DNA of 61,218 nt from Candidatus Gemmiger excrementigallinarum (GTDB taxonomy: Bacteria; Bacillota; Clostridia; Oscillospirales; Ruminococcaceae): NCBI GenBank assembly GCA_019116445.1, contig DXBP01000032.1, positions 1-61,218 on the forward strand, in the 5' to 3' direction. Position numbers and translations under genes: made by a program. The notes beneath the pieces were generated by a model. It searched no databases, had not been told where the DNA came from, and worked only from the letters and a program-made list of their open reading frames with translations. Position 1 is the first letter of the stretch; the number at the start of each line of letters is the position of its first letter. Shown piece by piece: positions 26,318 through 34,897 of this stretch.

Positions 26318-27163
26318 TTACTGATCCTCCATAATGTACACACTGTGAAGTGGGATCCAGTCCAGGAAGGCGGCAATGTGACGGTTGCAGTACACCCAGT
26401 CGTGCATACCCTGGTCACGGACCTCGTGCACATCCACGCCCAGTTCCTTCATGTAATCCATCACAGCGTAGCCGTCCTGGGCACCGGGGTCCTGGGCCCC
26501 TATGGCCATATAGAACCGGGGCAGATCGGTGCCTGCCTTTACGTGGTTTTCCAGCATATAAAGGTTGTCGTCGGGGGTGTTGCGCCGCGTGGCCGCCGAA
26601 CCAAAGGCGGCCCACAGGGTGGCAAAGGGCGGCTCGCAAAAGTCATCCCGCAGGCAAGGCTGGCCCAGCTTTTCATCGGGCGCTACCGGCGTTCTGGGGA
26701 TCAGGCCGATGGGCCCGGAAAAGTTCCCGCAGGCGGCGAACATTTCGGGGCGCTGCATGGCAAACTTGAAGGCGCCGTAGCCACCCATGGAGAAGCCGGC
26801 CACGAAGTTGTCCTCCCGCCGGAGGGAGAGGGGGAACACTTTGGTCAGATATTCGGGCAGCTCGTAGGCAATCTGATCCCACCAGCGGTAGTCGCCCTCG
26901 GCGGTGTTTACGTACCCGCAGTACGAGATGCCGGGCAGCACTACGGCAATGCCGTGTTTGGCAGCATACAGTTCCAGGGCCGTGTAGCGGAGCCAGTCGG
27001 TGTGGTCAAAGCCACCGCCGCACAGCAGCCACAGGGTGGGATAGCGGTAATCGGCGGGGCGGTCTGCCAGGGAATAGCCCCATTTGTTTTCGGGGATGAT
27101 AACACACACGCCCATCTTCTGCTGCATTGCCTGGGAGTAGTAATCAATTTTGCACAGTGCCAT
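26318..27163 (-). CDS. Esterase-D-like esterase, active partner B
   Basis: 281 aa. Clear paralogue of 15541-16368: VCVIIPENKWGYSLADRPAD, TLWLLCGGGFDHTDWLRYTA, nucleophile VAGFSMGGYG (Ser about 125), Asp in GAQDPGAQDG, catalytic His in QGMHDWVYCNRHI. It is the first enzyme gene of the operon after the permeases, 33 bp downstream, and its stop is 1 bp from the start of dead copy B, so the two are probably made in equal amounts. Cytoplasmic; substrate unknown but presumably the imported ester. Confidence 0.87.
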   Translation of the reverse strand: MALCKIDYYSQAMQQKMGVCVIIPENKWGYSLADRPADYRYPTLWLLCGGGFDHTDWLRYTALELYAAKHGIAVVLPGISYCGYVNTAEGDYRWWDQIAYELPEYLTKVFPLSLRREDNFVAGFSMGGYGAFKFAMQRPEMFAACGNFSGPIGLIPRTPVAPDEKLGQPCLRDDFCEPPFATLWAAFGSAATRRNTPDDNLYMLENHVKAGTDLPRFYMAIGAQDPGAQDGYAVMDYMKELGVDVHEVRDQGMHDWVYCNRHIAAFLDWIPLHSVYIMEDQ

Positions 27164-27196
27164 GAGTCATTCTCCTTTTATGGTACGGCAGAAGGC

Positions 27197-28078
27197 TCAG
27201 CCTTTCACTGAACCCAGCGTGATACCCTTGACGAAGTATTTCTGGAAGAAGGGGTAGGCGACCAGCAGCGGGATCACCGCGATGACGGCAATGGCCATGC
27301 GCACACTGGTGCTGGGGATGTCGGCGGCGCTGATATTTCCGGTTACATGGGACTGCAGGAAGGCCGCTTTGTTCATTACGTCATTGAGGTAGTTCTGGAT
27401 ACCGTACAGGTCGGTCCGGGTGGTCAGGAAGTAGATGCCGTTAGTCCAGTTGTTCCAGTAGGAAATCAGGGTCATCAGGCTTACGGTGGCAATGATGGGC
27501 TTGCTCATGGGGATGACGATTCTTACCAGGGCCTGGGTTTCGGTGGCGCCGTCGATCTTGGCGGCCTCAATGACTTCGTTGGGCACGCTGGAGGTAAAAT
27601 AGGTACGCATCATAATGACCAGGAAGGGGTTGAGCAGCAGATAGGGGATGATCATGCCCCAGATGGAATCCTTGACGTTGATGATGTTGGTGTAGACCAG
27701 GTAGGTGGGCACCAGGCCGCCGTTGAACAGCATGGGGATGAACAAAATCAACGAAAAGACGTTGCGGCCGGGCAGATCGCTGCGGGACAGGGGATAGGCG
27801 AAAAGAATGGTCATGACCACGTTGGCAGTAACGCCGATGGCGGCGATGATCACACTCATAAGGTAGGCGCGGCCGATGGACCCGCGGGCGTTCCACAGGT
27901 ATTCATAGGCGCCCAGGCTGAATTCCCGGGGGAACATGGAGTAGCCGTTTTGCACCAGCGAGGTTTCGGAGGTGAAGGAGCTGGCAATCAGCAGCCAGAA
28001 AGGTACCAGGCAGGCCAGGACCAGAAAAATCAGCAGGGCATTAAAGAAAATGCTGTAGGCTTTGTTGTTGTTGATCAT
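27197..28078 (-). CDS. Carbohydrate ABC transporter permease, LplC/YtcP-like
   Basis: 293 aa, six predicted membrane spans. The EAA loop reads EVIEAAKIDGATETQALVRI, followed by the conserved IPMSKP. The C-terminus PFFQKYFVKGITLGSVKG is typical of LplC-type permeases that import oligosaccharides. Its partner is the preceding LplB-like gene (15 bp gap). The matching binding protein is divergent at 29383, and no ATPase is in the window. That is normal for this class, which often shares one MsmK-type ATPase. Confidence 0.93.
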   Translation of the reverse strand: MINNNKAYSIFFNALLIFLVLACLVPFWLLIASSFTSETSLVQNGYSMFPREFSLGAYEYLWNARGSIGRAYLMSVIIAAIGVTANVVMTILFAYPLSRSDLPGRNVFSLILFIPMLFNGGLVPTYLVYTNIINVKDSIWGMIIPYLLLNPFLVIMMRTYFTSSVPNEVIEAAKIDGATETQALVRIVIPMSKPIIATVSLMTLISYWNNWTNGIYFLTTRTDLYGIQNYLNDVMNKAAFLQSHVTGNISAADIPSTSVRMAIAVIAVIPLLVAYPFFQKYFVKGITLGSVKG

Positions 28079-28093
28079 TGTATGTTTCCTCCC

Positions 28094-29074
28094 TTAGAAC
28101 AGGGCGCTGTCCCGGTCGATTTTGGAAACCAGGGTGTTGGCCGTAAATACCAGGACAAAGCCCAGTATGGACTGCAGGAAGCCTGCGGCGGAGGAACGTC
28201 CCACGTCGTTGAGTTCCAGCAGCGCGCGGTAGACGAAGGTGTCGATGGTTTGGGTGGTGGAATACAGCATACCGCTGTGCTGCGGAATCTGGTAGAATAG
28301 ACCAAAGTCGGAGTAGCAGATGCGGCCTACCGCAAGCAGTACCAGGGTAATGATGGTGAACTTCAGGCCGGGCAGGGTGACATAAATGATCTGCTGCCAG
28401 GTGGAGGCACCGTCGATAACCGCGGCCTCATACAGCGAACGGTCGATGCTGATGAGGGTGGAGTAATACAGGATCGAGTTGTAGCCGAAGGACATCCACA
28501 GGTAAACGATGGTGATGATGACCGGCCAGTACTCCGGTTCGTTGTACCATTTGATGGGCTCCTCAATACCCAGCAGCGGAAGGATGGAATTGTTCATGAA
28601 ACCGGTGGTGGGGCTGAGGAAGGCGAACACGATGTAGCTGATGATAACGGTGGACAGAAGGAAAGGAATCAGAATAACAATCTGGCTGAACCGCCGCAAA
28701 AACTTGCTGGCAACGCAGTCCAGCGCAATGGCTACCACGATGGCCAGCAAATTGCCGAACACAATGAAGCCGAGGTTATATAAAATAGTATTGCGCATGG
28801 CGTACAGGGCGTCGTTGTTGCTGAACAGGTAGGTGAAGTTGCTCAGCCCCGCCCACGGGCTGCCGAAGATGCCCAGGGAGTAATCGATTTTTTTAAAGGC
28901 GATGATCAGGCCGGTCATCGGCAGATAGTTATTGATGAGCAGATACAAAAGGCCCGGCAGCAACATTATGTAAAAGGGGAAATACTGCAGGATGCGCCGC
29001 CGCGTACGGCTGCGTTTGCGCTGCTTTTCCAGGTCGGACAGCGCGGGTTTGCGTTTTTTAAGGGTACGTTCCAT
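28094..29074 (-). CDS. Carbohydrate ABC transporter permease, LplB-like
   Basis: 326 aa from ATG 29074 (GGAGG upstream; the in-frame ATG at 29089 lacks one). A basic N-tail (LKKRKPALSDLEKQRKRSR) precedes six spans. The EAA loop is SLYEAAVIDGASTWQQIIYV followed by LPGLK. LplB-type proteins form the heterodimeric channel with LplC. It is the first gene of the 22-kb operon and is read from the promoter at 29137-29175. Confidence 0.93.
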   Translation of the reverse strand: MERTLKKRKPALSDLEKQRKRSRTRRRILQYFPFYIMLLPGLLYLLINNYLPMTGLIIAFKKIDYSLGIFGSPWAGLSNFTYLFSNNDALYAMRNTILYNLGFIVFGNLLAIVVAIALDCVASKFLRRFSQIVILIPFLLSTVIISYIVFAFLSPTTGFMNNSILPLLGIEEPIKWYNEPEYWPVIITIVYLWMSFGYNSILYYSTLISIDRSLYEAAVIDGASTWQQIIYVTLPGLKFTIITLVLLAVGRICYSDFGLFYQIPQHSGMLYSTTQTIDTFVYRALLELNDVGRSSAAGFLQSILGFVLVFTANTLVSKIDRDSALF

Positions 29075-29136
29075 CTTTGGTTCCTCCATTTCCGGGGTGG
29101 ATTCAGCCTTCTCCCAAGCTGAAATTTTCTATTCTT

Positions 29137-29175
29137 ATGCTAGCAAAATCCGGCGACGGGATTCTATCAATTTTC
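29137..29175 (-). promoter_or_regulatory. Operon promoter with TTGATAGAAT box
   Basis: On the minus strand the TTGATAGAAT box (29161-29170) lies 18 bp upstream of an extended -10, TGC-TAGCAT (29137-29145). There is no good -35, so activator dependence is likely. Its mirror copy drives the substrate-binding gene. The box context CAGAAAATTGATAGAA here matches CAGATATTTGATAGAA there at 14 of 16 positions. Confidence 0.6.
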
Positions 29176-29283
29176 TGCCGCAATTTGTCAATTATCTGAA
29201 ACAATAATCCACAGATATATTTGCTTTCGTACAATACAACCAATTTCGAGGGGCTAAAGGCAGGAATCCGACAAAACAGAACA

Positions 29284-29321
29284 GATATTTGATAGAAAGT
29301 ATTTCGGCGGTTTGTTATGCT
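29284..29321 (+). promoter_or_regulatory. Binding-protein promoter with TTGATAGAA box
   Basis: The box TTGATAGAA (29289-29297) is followed at nearly the same distance as on the other strand by an extended -10 (TGT-TATGCT, -10 hexamer 29316-29321). Both arms also have a TCGGCGG/TCGCCGG string in the spacer. The gap 29075-29382 (308 bp) thus holds two divergent, similarly built promoters. Control by the two-component system at 34898-38259 is inferred from proximity. Confidence 0.6.
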
Positions 29322-29382
29322 AAAACTGTCGAAAGGCGATGAAAGACTCGCCGAAAAAGAAACACCAAAAGGAGAAAAAACC

Positions 29383-30909
29383 ATGAAAAAGATCATTGCG
29401 CTATTGATGGCCGGGGCCATGACGGTTGGCTTGACGGCGTGCGGTGGTTCCGGGGCTTCCAGTTCCGCTGCTTCCGGTTCGACGGCCAGTGCGGAAACCA
29501 GTACCGGTGAGTATCCGGTGGTCAAAATGGCCTATTCCCGTATGTTCTCCACCGACTCGGAGGCCAAGGTGGAGGAGGCCATGAATGAGATCCTGCGGGA
29601 AACTGCCCAGGCAGAGATCGACCTGGTTCCCATTGATTTTTCCAGCATGACCCAGCAGCTGAACCTGCTGCTTTCGGGCGGCGGTGATTCCATCGATATC
29701 TTCAGTTCTTTCTGGTATCTGCCCATGAACACCCTCTACGCCAACGGGCAGCTGGCAGATATGACCGAACTGCTGGAGGAACATCCCGAGGTACTGGAAC
29801 TGTTCGCGGACTACCCTGAAGTGCTGGAATGCTGCAAGATCGACGGCAAGTTCTATGCGCTGCCCACCGTTGCGGCCTACTCCTCCCCCATGGTGTATCT
29901 GTGCAAAAAGACCGACTCTGACTCCGCCAACATCGACTGGAGCCAGGTCAACACCCTGGATGACGCCACTCAGGCCATGCTGGCCATGAAAGAGGTCAAT
30001 CCCGACCACTACTATATCCCCGGTGCTACCGAAACCTACTACATCCCCAAGGATATCGACTACCTGGGCGATACCTATTTCTTCGGCGTGCTGACCGACC
30101 CGCTCAACAGCACCAAGGTGGAAAACTACTACGAGTCCGACTATTTCATGAACTTCCTGGACAATGTAAAGATCTGGCAGGAAAATGACCTTATCACGCC
30201 GGACCCCATGTCCAACACCAACCCCACCCTGATGAGCCTGCAGTTCGGTCTGTGCTCCGGTACCCCGGGCTATGCCTTTGATGCGGATGAATTCTGCTAC
30301 GAAGCCAACATTTCCCAGCAATACGGCGATGATCTGGTGGGCACCAACCTGGGCGAGCGCCTGATCACCACCGGCAACGTCAACACCTACCTGTGGCATA
30401 TCACCAGCTTCTGCCAGGATAAAGAGGCTGCTATGCGCGTGCTGGCCGCCTTCTATACCGACAGCCGCCTGGACAACCTGCTGGGCAACGGCATCGAAGG
30501 CGAAAACTACGTGGTTACCGAGAACGGCACCCTGGCCTATCCGGAAGGCAAGGACAACACCAACTGCGGTTGGACCGGTATGACGGCTTCCTACAACCTG
30601 CCCAACTCTTCCGGCTGCCCTGTGTGGAACTATCAGCCCGAAAACTACTGGGATCTGCTGCTGGACTCCAATGCAGAGGCAAAGTCCTCGCTGGCGCTGG
30701 GCTTCAACTTTGACGCCACGCCGGTGGCCGACCAGATCACGGCCTGCACCAACGTGTATTCCCAGTACTATCTGCCTTTGATCAACGGTGAAGTGGACAT
30801 CGACGAGGTTCTGCCGGTCTTCCAGCAGGCCCTGCACGATGCCGGCATCGACGATATTATTGCAGAAAAGCAGGCTCAGCTGGATGCATGGCTGGCTGCG
30901 AAAGCATAA
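29383..30909 (+). CDS. Sugar ABC transporter substrate-binding lipoprotein
   Basis: 508 aa from ATG 29383 (AAAAGGAG upstream). Signal peptide with lipobox GLTACGG. The family 1 extracellular solute-binding fold is apparent: AEIDLVPIDFSSMTQQLNLL, DIFSSFWYLP and MRVLAAFYTDSRLDNLL resemble LplA-class proteins that bind complex oligosaccharides. It should deliver ligand to the LplB/LplC-like pair encoded divergently. A terminator right after it would keep its expression higher than that of the following MFS operon. The ligand is unknown; acylated sucrose is my inference. Confidence 0.9.
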   Translation: MKKIIALLMAGAMTVGLTACGGSGASSSAASGSTASAETSTGEYPVVKMAYSRMFSTDSEAKVEEAMNEILRETAQAEIDLVPIDFSSMTQQLNLLLSGGGDSIDIFSSFWYLPMNTLYANGQLADMTELLEEHPEVLELFADYPEVLECCKIDGKFYALPTVAAYSSPMVYLCKKTDSDSANIDWSQVNTLDDATQAMLAMKEVNPDHYYIPGATETYYIPKDIDYLGDTYFFGVLTDPLNSTKVENYYESDYFMNFLDNVKIWQENDLITPDPMSNTNPTLMSLQFGLCSGTPGYAFDADEFCYEANISQQYGDDLVGTNLGERLITTGNVNTYLWHITSFCQDKEAAMRVLAAFYTDSRLDNLLGNGIEGENYVVTENGTLAYPEGKDNTNCGWTGMTASYNLPNSSGCPVWNYQPENYWDLLLDSNAEAKSSLALGFNFDATPVADQITACTNVYSQYYLPLINGEVDIDEVLPVFQQALHDAGIDDIIAEKQAQLDAWLAAKA

Positions 30910-30932
30910 CGCTTACAAACACCACATACCGC

Positions 30933-30966
30933 AAAAGAGAGGGCATGAAGATGCCCTCTCTTTTTA
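30933..30966 (+). terminator. Terminator after the substrate-binding gene
   Basis: The arms AAAAGAGAGGGCAT and ATGCCCTCTCTTTT with a 4-base loop are followed by a T run. It lies 23 bp after the stop codon. Confidence 0.9.
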
Positions 30967-31040
30967 AAAGATGAACTCTGATTCGATCCACGGCCTGTCC
31001 GGTGAGATTGATTTGGGTGCTCCGATGAAAGGAGAATAAA

Positions 31041-32231
31041 ATGAATCAGGCACAATCTCTCCGTGGGCCGGAGAAACTGTGGAACAGCTCGTACATTCTG
31101 GTACTTACGGTCAGTACCCTAAGTTCCTTCTCTTTTTACATGGTTGCCACCATCATGTCCAAATACCTGGTCAGTCTGGGGGCAAGCATCGCCTTTGCCG
31201 GGTTTGTGGTGGGCCTGTTTTCCATCACCAGCCTGGTCTGCCGTCCCTTCTGCGGTGTTATGGCCGATAATCTGAACAATATCCGGCTGCTCATCGTCAG
31301 CAATGTACTTATGAGCATCGGTCTGTTCGGCTTCGCCCTCAGCAGCGGCAATATGGCCACCATGATTTTGTTCCGGGTGCTCAACGGTGTGGGCTTTTCC
31401 ATCAACGGAACGGTGCAGGTGGCCCTGATCATCCATTTCATTCCCCAGAACCGCACCGGGGAGGGAATCGGCTACCTGGGGATCAGCCAGCTGATCGGTT
31501 CTGCCTGTGCACCGGCCTTTGGCCTGGCTGTGGCCGAATCCTTCGGAATGTCCGGTACGTTTATTATCGCTGCGGTGCTGCCCCTGCTGGCCTGCGTCAT
31601 GCTGCTTTTCCTGCGCAACATTCGGGTGGAACGTAAAAAAACGGCGCAAAAAGGGATTCACTTCAACGATATCATTGATCTCAAAGCCATTCCCTTTACC
31701 ATCCCTTATTCCACCTTCTCCTTTACCAACGGCGTGATCAACGGGTATCTGGTCATGTTTGCCGACCAGTACAGCATCCGCAACGTCAGCATCTACTTTA
31801 CGCTGTACGCCGTGGCGGTCTTTCTGGTGCGGCCGGTATCGGGCAAAATCATGGACCGTAAGGGTCTGCAGTACACCGTTTTCCCGGGGATGATCCTCTG
31901 TGCCCTCTCTCTGTTCCTGTTGGGGTGGAGCACGGCCCTCTGGATGATCCTGGCCACCGGTCTGCTGCGTGCACTGGGGCAGGGGGCGGCGCAGCCCTCG
32001 CTGCAGGCGGGCTGCATCAACAAAGTCGGTCGTGACCGCAGCGGCGTTGCCACCAGCACCTACTTCCTGGGCGGGGATATCGGCCAGGGCATCGGCCCCA
32101 TGATCGGCGGCTTTATCCTGGCCCAGATCACCGGCGTGGCCGGTTACCGGGTGCTGTTCAGTTTCTGCGCCGTCCTTATGCTGGCTGCCATGGTTTACTT
32201 CTACTTCATGAACAAAAAGGAGCACTACTGA
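31041..32231 (+). CDS. MFS transporter
   Basis: 396 aa with twelve predicted spans. The A-motif-like loop is GVMADNLNNIRLL, repeated in the second half as GKIMDRKGLQYTVFPG. The YVGIS-type motif IGYLGISQLIG and FLGGDIGQGIGPMIGG suggest a drug/metabolite exporter-like branch. It may export released acyl acids or import a ligand; the sequence does not decide. A ribosome site AAAGGAG precedes it. Its stop overlaps the next start by one base (TGATG), so it is coupled to a serine hydrolase. Confidence 0.88.
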   Translation: MNQAQSLRGPEKLWNSSYILVLTVSTLSSFSFYMVATIMSKYLVSLGASIAFAGFVVGLFSITSLVCRPFCGVMADNLNNIRLLIVSNVLMSIGLFGFALSSGNMATMILFRVLNGVGFSINGTVQVALIIHFIPQNRTGEGIGYLGISQLIGSACAPAFGLAVAESFGMSGTFIIAAVLPLLACVMLLFLRNIRVERKKTAQKGIHFNDIIDLKAIPFTIPYSTFSFTNGVINGYLVMFADQYSIRNVSIYFTLYAVAVFLVRPVSGKIMDRKGLQYTVFPGMILCALSLFLLGWSTALWMILATGLLRALGQGAAQPSLQAGCINKVGRDRSGVATSTYFLGGDIGQGIGPMIGGFILAQITGVAGYRVLFSFCAVLMLAAMVYFYFMNKKEHY

Positions 32232-33745
32232 TGCAAACTGCGCCGTTACCCCGTTGTACGCCGGAAGAGATCGGCCTTTCCAGCCGGCAGGCAGCCGCCT
32301 GCATCCGGGCGCTGGCCCACGATAAAACCACCATGAACGGCTTTATGGCGGCCCGCCATGGCAAGGTGTTTGCCGAATGCTGGTGGGCGCCCTACCGGAC
32401 GGAAATGCTCCACTCCAACCATTCCTTTGGCAAAAGCTACACTTCCACCGCCATCGGTATTGCGGTGGGGGAAGGGCTGCTTTCGCTGGAAGAAAAGATG
32501 GTGGACATTTTTGCCGAGGAGATCCGGGAAAGAAACATCACCCTGCCCGCGGGTATGGAAAAAATCACCGTCAGGCATGTACTTACCATGACCAACGGAA
32601 TGGCGTTCCACCCGGATATGCGGGGGGATTTCATCGCAAACTATTTTAAAACACCGCTGGACCGGGAACCGGGCACCTACTTTGCCTACAACTCCACCGG
32701 TTCCTGTATGCTGGGCGCTCTGATACGAAAACGCACCGGGAAAAACCTCAAGGAATACCTGACGCCGCGTCTGTTTGAACCCATCGGCATTGATCCTGCT
32801 GCATTTGAGTGGCGGCAGTTCCGGCAATTGGACCTTGATGGGGAACCGGGGACTTTTGCCACCACCGAAGCCAATCTGCGGCTGGCTCTGCTGTATGTGC
32901 AGGGCGGGCGGTGGAAGGGACGGCAGATCCTTCCGGAATCCTATGTGAGGGATTCTCTTTCGGTGCAGATCCGCAATGAGTATGCCCCGGAGCAAAAGGA
33001 TGGGCGCTGTGGTTACGGGTACCAGCTCTGGGCGTGCAGCATCCCCGGGGTATACCGCTTTGACGGCGGTCAGGGGCAGTATGGCATCCTTTGGCCGGAA
33101 AAGGATCTGGTGGTTTCGATTCATGAAGGGGCTCTTGTCCCCTACGGGCCCCAGAAAACGCTGGACATCCTGTATGATACGCTGCTTCGCCCCCTTGGGG
33201 ATGCGCCTCTGCCCGAGGACCTGGAGGGCCGGGCGCTGCTGGCAAAGACCCGGCAGGAAGCGGCCCTGCCCGACGACCTGCCCTCGCCGCTTCCGCCGGA
33301 ACCGGCTTTTGCCGGCCGCTACACCGTTTCCCGGGGAACCTTCGACCCCTGGTTTGCGGTGGCCCCGCCGGGCAACGAGGATCTCTTTGTAATGTTCCGC
33401 ACGCCGGCGCTGGATCGCCCGGTCACCCGGTTTTCGCTGGCGGTCACGCCCGGGGCCTGCATCCTGGATATGGGGGAAGGCCGGGTGGTGAACGCTGCCT
33501 GGGACGGAAAGCTCACAGCCCGCTTCCTGAAGAATTCACCCTACGATCCGCTGGGGGACTATGCGGCCACTGCCCGCTGTTCCGCCGATGGCACACTGGA
33601 CATCAGGATCCACTGGCTCAACGGCTGGTTTGAAACCGACCTGCTGTTTGCGCCTGCGGCGCAGGGGCTGCACATCACCATCCGCAAACTGCGCCTGAAC
33701 GAAGCCGACAATTATCTGACATATCAAGCGGAAGCCATCCGCTGA
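32231..33745 (+). CDS. Beta-lactamase-fold serine hydrolase with C-terminal beta domain
   Basis: 504 aa. Residues 1-330 form a class C beta-lactamase-type fold: SFGKSYTSTA (SxxK, Ser about 65, Lys about 68), VLTMTNGMAFHPD, FAYNSTGSCMLG (YxN), and a terminal DGGQGQYGILWPEKDLVVS in place of the KTG box. Residues 360-504 are a beta-rich tail (FAGRYTVSRGTFDPWFAVAP), as in related esterases. No signal peptide, so it is cytosolic. It lies between a coupled MFS gene and a CE2-like esterase, and another esterase role is likely. Confidence 0.85.
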   Translation: MQTAPLPRCTPEEIGLSSRQAAACIRALAHDKTTMNGFMAARHGKVFAECWWAPYRTEMLHSNHSFGKSYTSTAIGIAVGEGLLSLEEKMVDIFAEEIRERNITLPAGMEKITVRHVLTMTNGMAFHPDMRGDFIANYFKTPLDREPGTYFAYNSTGSCMLGALIRKRTGKNLKEYLTPRLFEPIGIDPAAFEWRQFRQLDLDGEPGTFATTEANLRLALLYVQGGRWKGRQILPESYVRDSLSVQIRNEYAPEQKDGRCGYGYQLWACSIPGVYRFDGGQGQYGILWPEKDLVVSIHEGALVPYGPQKTLDILYDTLLRPLGDAPLPEDLEGRALLAKTRQEAALPDDLPSPLPPEPAFAGRYTVSRGTFDPWFAVAPPGNEDLFVMFRTPALDRPVTRFSLAVTPGACILDMGEGRVVNAAWDGKLTARFLKNSPYDPLGDYAATARCSADGTLDIRIHWLNGWFETDLLFAPAAQGLHITIRKLRLNEADNYLTYQAEAIR

Positions 33746-33757
33746 GAAGGGGATACT

Positions 33758-34846
33758 ATGCAACGCTATTCTGTATCGGATCTGTCCGACCGGCTGATCA
33801 CCTATGGCCGGACCTTCCGCGAACCGGGAGAGGACATCCTGTTTTTCAACTGGAGCTGCAGTACGGTGGAAGTGGTTTTTTCCGGAACCCATCTGAATGT
33901 CAGCTTCCGTGCCGATTGCGGGTATGAGTGCGAAGGGATGCCCACCGATCCCGATGCCCCCAAACGGCCCACCTGGCCCTGGGTGGCGGTTTTTCTGGAT
34001 GATATGGAAACACCTCTGCGGAAATTCCAGGTGGCTTCCCCCAACGAAACCTGGCTGCTGTACCAGAGTGCCCGGCCCGAAACCCACTGCATCCGCCTGA
34101 CCAAACTGACGGAAAACAGCAAGACCTTTTTGGGCATTACGGCTTTTACGGCCGAAGGCGAATTCCTTCCGGCGGTCCGCAAGCCGGCCCGACGCATAGA
34201 GATCGTGGGGGATTCCATCACCTGCGGATACGGCAATCTGGTCAAGGAACCGGGCCGGCACTTTTTCTCGGCGGATGAGGACGGATGGCAGGCCTACGGC
34301 CCGATGGCAGCCCGCAAGCTGGGAATGGAATGGTCTTGTGTCAGCGTTTCCGGCATCACGGCGGTGCGCCACCCCGGCTGGCCCGGCGACTTCGCCATGG
34401 CGGAACTGTACGGGTATACCGACCGGGTCTGCCAGACCCGGCTGGGCATGGAACCGGAACGCTGGAACTTTGCCGCCCGGCCCAACGACTATGTGGTGGT
34501 CAATCTTGGCACCAACGATTGCTTCGGCATCCTCTTTTCGGGGGCGGAAGGGGAACTGGAACGCTTCCCCCGGGCGTACATGGATTTTTTGCGGGAAATA
34601 CGAAGGTTCAACGGCCCTGATACCCATATTGTCTGTGCTTTGGGGACCATGAACTACTATCTGTACCACGATATTGCCCGGGCGGTGGAGGACTACCGCC
34701 GGCAGACAGGGGACCCGCGGGTCCATCTGCTGCGGTTTCGTCCCATCCATCCCTTTGACAGTTTGGGGGCTGACGGACATCCCGCCTTGGATACCCACAA
34801 AAAGATGGCTGATGAATTGGCGGATTTCCTGCAACATCTGGCGTAA
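33758..34846 (+). CDS. CE2-like SGNH acetyl esterase
   Basis: 362 aa. The N-terminal beta-sandwich (about 1-140: STVEVVFSGTHLNVSFRADC) and C-terminal SGNH domain match carbohydrate esterase family 2, which removes acetyl groups from sugars. Catalytic features: IVGDSITCGYGN (Ser about 153), VVNLGTNDCFG (Asn block), GADGHPALDTHKKMADEL (His near 345). Known CE2 enzymes are often secreted, but this one has no signal peptide. It is the last gene of the MFS operon, followed by a terminator shared with the regulator genes. Confidence 0.88.
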   Translation: MQRYSVSDLSDRLITYGRTFREPGEDILFFNWSCSTVEVVFSGTHLNVSFRADCGYECEGMPTDPDAPKRPTWPWVAVFLDDMETPLRKFQVASPNETWLLYQSARPETHCIRLTKLTENSKTFLGITAFTAEGEFLPAVRKPARRIEIVGDSITCGYGNLVKEPGRHFFSADEDGWQAYGPMAARKLGMEWSCVSVSGITAVRHPGWPGDFAMAELYGYTDRVCQTRLGMEPERWNFAARPNDYVVVNLGTNDCFGILFSGAEGELERFPRAYMDFLREIRRFNGPDTHIVCALGTMNYYLYHDIARAVEDYRRQTGDPRVHLLRFRPIHPFDSLGADGHPALDTHKKMADELADFLQHLA

Positions 34847-34852
34847 AACACA

Positions 34853-34885
34853 AAAAAGCCGCTGCCCTGTGGCAGCGGCTTTTTG
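34853..34885. terminator. Bidirectional terminator
   Basis: AAAAAGCCGCTGCC pairs with GGCAGCGGCTTTTT around a 4-base loop. It serves the esterase operon (plus) and the response-regulator operon (minus). Confidence 0.9.
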
Positions 34886-34897
34886 TTTTGGACGGTA

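Noticed and set aside
6926-34846. Xylan or pectin utilisation locus
   Set aside because: Esterases of CE1/CE2 type often accompany xylanases, but no GH10, GH43, GH67, GH115 or polysaccharide lyase is present and the enzymes are not secreted. Only sucrose phosphorylase acts on a glycosidic bond.
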